NCBI GenBank assembly: GCA_041690035.1
Contig: JBDNFC010000105.1
Location: forward strand, 1-34,930
From: CALSPH01 sp041690035
GTDB lineage: Bacteria; Bacteroidota; Bacteroidia; NS11-12g; UBA955
DNA length: 34,930 nt
Direction: 5' to 3'
Translations under genes and position numbers: made by a program
Part shown: piece by piece, positions 32,065 through 34,930 of the stretch
Layout of the letters: every line of letters starts with the position of its first letter
How positions within the stretch are numbered: position 1 is the stretch's first letter
Notes under the pieces: model-generated
The model's database searches: none
The model's input: only the letters and a program-made list of their open reading frames with translations
What the model was told of the DNA's origin: nothing

Positions 32065-34374
32065 ATGGGCACAAAAAAATCCATTACATTGGCTCCAAAT
32101 CCTGAGCCACCTGAAAAATTCACTGGTTTAAAACTAGGCAAGCCTAAGAATGTAGCTGCCGGATTATCTGCTGTAGTTTCATCTGCAAAACATGTTTTTA
32201 GCGAAATGGGCATTGCTAGAGGGCTAAAGGCCCTAAGTAATCTAAATCAAAAAGGGGGCATTGACTGCCCTGGCTGCGCATGGCCAGACCCTGATGACGA
32301 AAGGAGTAAAATTGCTGAATATTGTGAAAATGGAGCAAAAGCAATTGCAGAGGAGGCTACAAGTAAAAAGTTATTGCCTACGTTTTTTGCAGAAAATAGT
32401 GTAATAGACCTTGCCAAACTCTCTGATTATGAAATTGGTAAAAAAGGCCGAATTGCCCAACCTATGTATTTGCCAAAAGATGCTAGCCATTATCAAGCAA
32501 TCTCGTGGGACAAAGCTTTTGAAATTACCGCCACACATCTAAACAATCTTGATAGCCCAAACCAAGCCGTATTTTACACCTCTGGCAGAACCAGCAATGA
32601 AGCAGCCTTTCTGTACCAATTATTTGTAAGAAAATATGGCACCAATAACCTACCCGACTGCAGCAACATGTGCCACGAAAGTAGCGGCTTGGCCCTAAGT
32701 GAAACAGTGGGCATTGGCAAAGGCTCTGTAAAACTTGAAGATTTTTATCAAACAGATGTAATAATAATTCTTGGTCAAAATCCTGGCACAAACCACCCAA
32801 GAATGTTAAGTGCATTGCAAAAAGCAAAAGAAAATGGGGCTACCATTATTTCTGTAAATCCTATTGTAGAAACAGGGTTGCTCAACTTTAGTAATCCACA
32901 AGAATTAAAAGGAGCTTTGGGGATAAAAGCAAAGCTGACTGACATTTATTTACAAATAAAAATAAATGCGGACATGGCATTGATGCAATCCATTATTTAT
33001 TTAATGCTGCAACGAGAAAAAATTGCACCAAACACCGTTTTCAACTATCCATTTATTGATGAAAAAACGCATGGATTTAGAGAATACCTCTCGCATATTG
33101 AGCAATTAGACTTAGAAAAACTAATTTCTCAAACCGGTATCACCAGAGCAGAAATTGAACAAGTAGTTGAAATTCTTTGTAAAAAAGAAAAAATAATAGC
33201 TTGTTGGGCCATGGGGCTAACACAGCATAAAAACGCAGTCGACACTATAAAAGAAGTAGTCAATTTACTATTACTCAAAGGCAGTATTGGAAAACCAGGT
33301 GCAGGCACTTGTCCAGTGCGTGGGCACAGCAATGTGCAAGGCGACAGAACAATGGGCATTTTTGAAAAACCCAGCGAAGCTTTTTTAGACAATTTAAAAA
33401 ATGCATTTAATTTTGAGCCACCACGTAAACACGGATACGATGTGGTAGAATGCATAGAAGCAATGCATAAAGAAAAGGCAAAAGTGTTTTTTGCTATGGG
33501 CGGCAATTTTTTATCTGCCACTCCAGACACGCTGTATACAGCTGCAGCCTTGCAAAAGTGCGATTTAACTGTGCAAGTAAGCACAAAACTAAATCGAAGC
33601 CACCTTATTCACGGTAAAGAAGCATTAATCTTACCTTGTCTTGGAAGAACAGATAAAGACTATCTTAACGGAGAATTACAATTCGTAAGTGTAGAAAACT
33701 CAATGGGAATAGTTCATCAATCTAAAGGAAGTTTAAATCCAATTTCTAGTCATTTGTTAAGCGAGTCTTCCATTGTGTGCAAATTAGCCAAAGCAACTTT
33801 AAAATCTACAGATATCCAATGGGACCTATACCTAGAGCATAATGACAATATTAGAGACAGCATAGAATCATGTATTCCTGGGTTTAATCAATACAATGAG
33901 CGGGTTAGAATTCCTTCAGGATTTTATTTGCCAAACGGGGCAAGAGACAATATGTATTACACCAACAACAATAAAGCGAATTTTAGCTGTGTTGTTTTTG
34001 ATGAAATTGTTCTTAAAAAACAAGAATTACTCATGATGACAATCAGAAGTCATGATCAATTTAACACCACAATTTATGGTTTGGATGATCGATACCGTGG
34101 TATTTACAATGAACGAAGGGTAATTTTGATGAATATAGAAGATATTTCTGACTTAGGATTTAAAGAAAAAGACATCGTAGATATTTATAATTTTCATGGC
34201 AATGTGGAACGTGTGGCACACAAGTTTATTATATTAGCGTATAACATTCCAAAAAAGTGCGTGGCAACTTATTTTCCCGAAGCCAATGTATTAGTGCCTA
34301 TTAATAGTACCGCAGACCGCAGCAATACTCCAACTTCAAAATCGGTGGTTGTGGAATTAAGAATACTTAATTGA
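32065..34374 (+). CDS. FdhF/YdeP-family molybdopterin oxidoreductase
   Basis: A 769-aa member of the YdeP/formate-dehydrogenase-alpha-like family (TIGR01701). It has DCPGCAWPDPDD (C68, C71) near the N-terminus, CSNMCHESSG (C199, C203) in the molybdopterin-binding core, NPGTNHPRM and the C-terminal MoCo-contact domain from about residue 640 (RSHDQFNTTIYGLDDRYRG). Family members bind molybdenum or tungsten bis-MGD, but their reaction is uncertain. A twin-arginine signal is absent, so the enzyme is cytoplasmic. No FdhD gene lies in the window. It is the last gene of the DUF7009/PH/YdeP group. Confidence 0.9.
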   Translation: MGTKKSITLAPNPEPPEKFTGLKLGKPKNVAAGLSAVVSSAKHVFSEMGIARGLKALSNLNQKGGIDCPGCAWPDPDDERSKIAEYCENGAKAIAEEATSKKLLPTFFAENSVIDLAKLSDYEIGKKGRIAQPMYLPKDASHYQAISWDKAFEITATHLNNLDSPNQAVFYTSGRTSNEAAFLYQLFVRKYGTNNLPDCSNMCHESSGLALSETVGIGKGSVKLEDFYQTDVIIILGQNPGTNHPRMLSALQKAKENGATIISVNPIVETGLLNFSNPQELKGALGIKAKLTDIYLQIKINADMALMQSIIYLMLQREKIAPNTVFNYPFIDEKTHGFREYLSHIEQLDLEKLISQTGITRAEIEQVVEILCKKEKIIACWAMGLTQHKNAVDTIKEVVNLLLLKGSIGKPGAGTCPVRGHSNVQGDRTMGIFEKPSEAFLDNLKNAFNFEPPRKHGYDVVECIEAMHKEKAKVFFAMGGNFLSATPDTLYTAAALQKCDLTVQVSTKLNRSHLIHGKEALILPCLGRTDKDYLNGELQFVSVENSMGIVHQSKGSLNPISSHLLSESSIVCKLAKATLKSTDIQWDLYLEHNDNIRDSIESCIPGFNQYNERVRIPSGFYLPNGARDNMYYTNNNKANFSCVVFDEIVLKKQELLMMTIRSHDQFNTTIYGLDDRYRGIYNERRVILMNIEDISDLGFKEKDIVDIYNFHGNVERVAHKFIILAYNIPKKCVATYFPEANVLVPINSTADRSNTPTSKSVVVELRILN

Positions 34375-34450
34375 GGCAATGAAAAATGATTAAAAATCAG
34401 GGGCAACTTTAAAGGCATTTTAGTTGTCTGTAAATCAAATAAATACAGCC

Positions 34451-34930
34451 ATGAATAAAAACCTACAACTATCTTTTATTTGCATACTGCTCATTGCAAA
34501 TACTACTAATCTAACAGCAAAATGTTTACCCTATGCATCCCTGCGTGCGGGCTGGACTTTTGCCAATAAAGATTGTAAATACACTTTTACTGCCAATACA
34601 ATGATTGATTCTAATTGCTTTTCTTTTGCTTGGTATAGCGGCAAAACACTTTTGGGCACTGGAAAAACATACACTACAACTTTTTCTACAAATGATACGA
34701 CAGAATATAAATTAGTGATAAAAAATCTATGCGATACTTCTTGCAAAGACACTAGTATTCTTAAAAAAATAGGTTACAAATGCGGCACAAAATGCAATTG
34801 GAATGCTAAAAAAGCAGGCTGGACTTTTGCCAATAAAGATTGCAAATACACTTTTACTGCCAATTCAATGATTGATTCTAATTGCTTTTCTTTTGCTTGG
34901 TATAGCGGTAAAACACTTTTGGGCACTGGA
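34451..34930 (+). CDS. Secreted cysteine-rich repeat protein (N-terminal part; runs off right edge)
   Basis: An ATG at 34451 opens 160 codons to the window edge. Residues 1-23 (MNKNLQLSFICILLIANTTNLTA) are a signal peptide. The mature part contains an 89-residue unit beginning GWTFANKDCKYTFTANTMID and including FAWYSGKTLLGTG, repeated from residue 123. At DNA level 34547-34663 and 34814-34930 differ at only 4 of 117 bases (one changes a residue), so the duplication is recent or kept uniform. The pattern of paired cysteines and beta-strand character suggest a surface PKD- or Ig-like modular protein. No partner gene is visible. Confidence 0.75.
   Translation, partial: MNKNLQLSFICILLIANTTNLTAKCLPYASLRAGWTFANKDCKYTFTANTMIDSNCFSFAWYSGKTLLGTGKTYTTTFSTNDTTEYKLVIKNLCDTSCKDTSILKKIGYKCGTKCNWNAKKAGWTFANKDCKYTFTANSMIDSNCFSFAWYSGKTLLGTG
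34547..34930 (+). repeat. 267-bp direct repeat within the right-edge gene (second copy truncated by window)
   Basis: Copy 1 starts at 34547 (GCGGGCTGG), copy 2 at 34814 (GCAGGCTGG), a period of 267 bp or 89 codons. The visible 117 bp of copy 2 match copy 1 at 113 positions. The array may continue beyond the window. Confidence 0.85.

Noticed and set aside
34531..34752. Minus-strand frame opposite the right-edge repeat protein
   Set aside because: The plus strand has a start codon, signal peptide and a codon-level repeat with mostly silent changes; the minus frame is a shadow.

Overview
The window reads as chromosomal DNA of a low-GC (roughly one-third G+C) member of the Bacteroidota. The evidence is the recurring promoter element TAnnTTTG (the Bacteroidota -7 box) directly upstream of many genes, the near absence of Shine-Dalgarno sequences, and lineage-typical proteins: a PorV/PorQ-family outer membrane protein, an Omp28-like thioredoxin lipoprotein, LVIVD-repeat and SBBP-like proteins, and DUF7009. 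KdtA and HldE/RfaE2-type proteins show that the cell makes lipopolysaccharide. I cannot name the genus. No rRNA, tRNA, CRISPR array, prophage or intact insertion sequence was seen.

Layout. 1-2143 (minus): N-terminus of a secreted protein, waaA/kdtA and an AIM24-family gene. 2292-3785 (plus): a GH3-like adenylating enzyme. 4075-7640 (minus): a small acidic protein, a lipoprotein with a perfect hairpin terminator, and a gltX - lipoprotein - B12-binding-protein operon. 7753-11436 (plus): an Omp28-like lipoprotein with a TylF-like methyltransferase, then an LVIVD lipoprotein translationally coupled to a probable outer-membrane protein. 11478-11967: a frameshifted outer-membrane pseudogene. 12161-14032 (plus): an Uup-type ABC-F protein, convergent with rpmH-rnpA-yidD (minus; rpmH is only 52 codons). 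14989-16892 (minus): an omega-amidase/aminotransferase overlapping pair. 16939-21496 (minus): a GT-C-like membrane protein, an orphan NMT1/THI5-like protein, a PorV/PorQ-like protein, and an ACP-phosphodiesterase-like gene that overlaps the PorV-like gene by 103 bp. 22034-25883: polA and the tRNA hydroxylase trhO, divergent. 25884-26976: decayed DNA with an SBBP-type pseudogene and a six-unit 17-bp tandem repeat ending in a dispersed-type hairpin element. 26977-30935 (minus): the panD - UPF0104 flippase - hldE/rfaE2-type - MATE - outer-membrane operon. 31091-34374 (plus): DUF7009, a PH-like membrane protein and an FdhF/YdeP molybdopterin oxidoreductase. 34451 to the right edge: a secreted protein with a nearly identical 267-bp repeat.

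Most of the window is housekeeping and cell-envelope biology, and I do not see a defence or mobile system. The least ordinary items are the 17-bp tandem array beside a decayed surface-protein gene, the group of genes that look leaderless (exact -7 box 4-6 nt before the start codon), the 103-bp coding overlap at the PorV-like gene, the cytoplasmic THI5-like protein without transporter partners, and the recent internal duplication in the right-edge protein.
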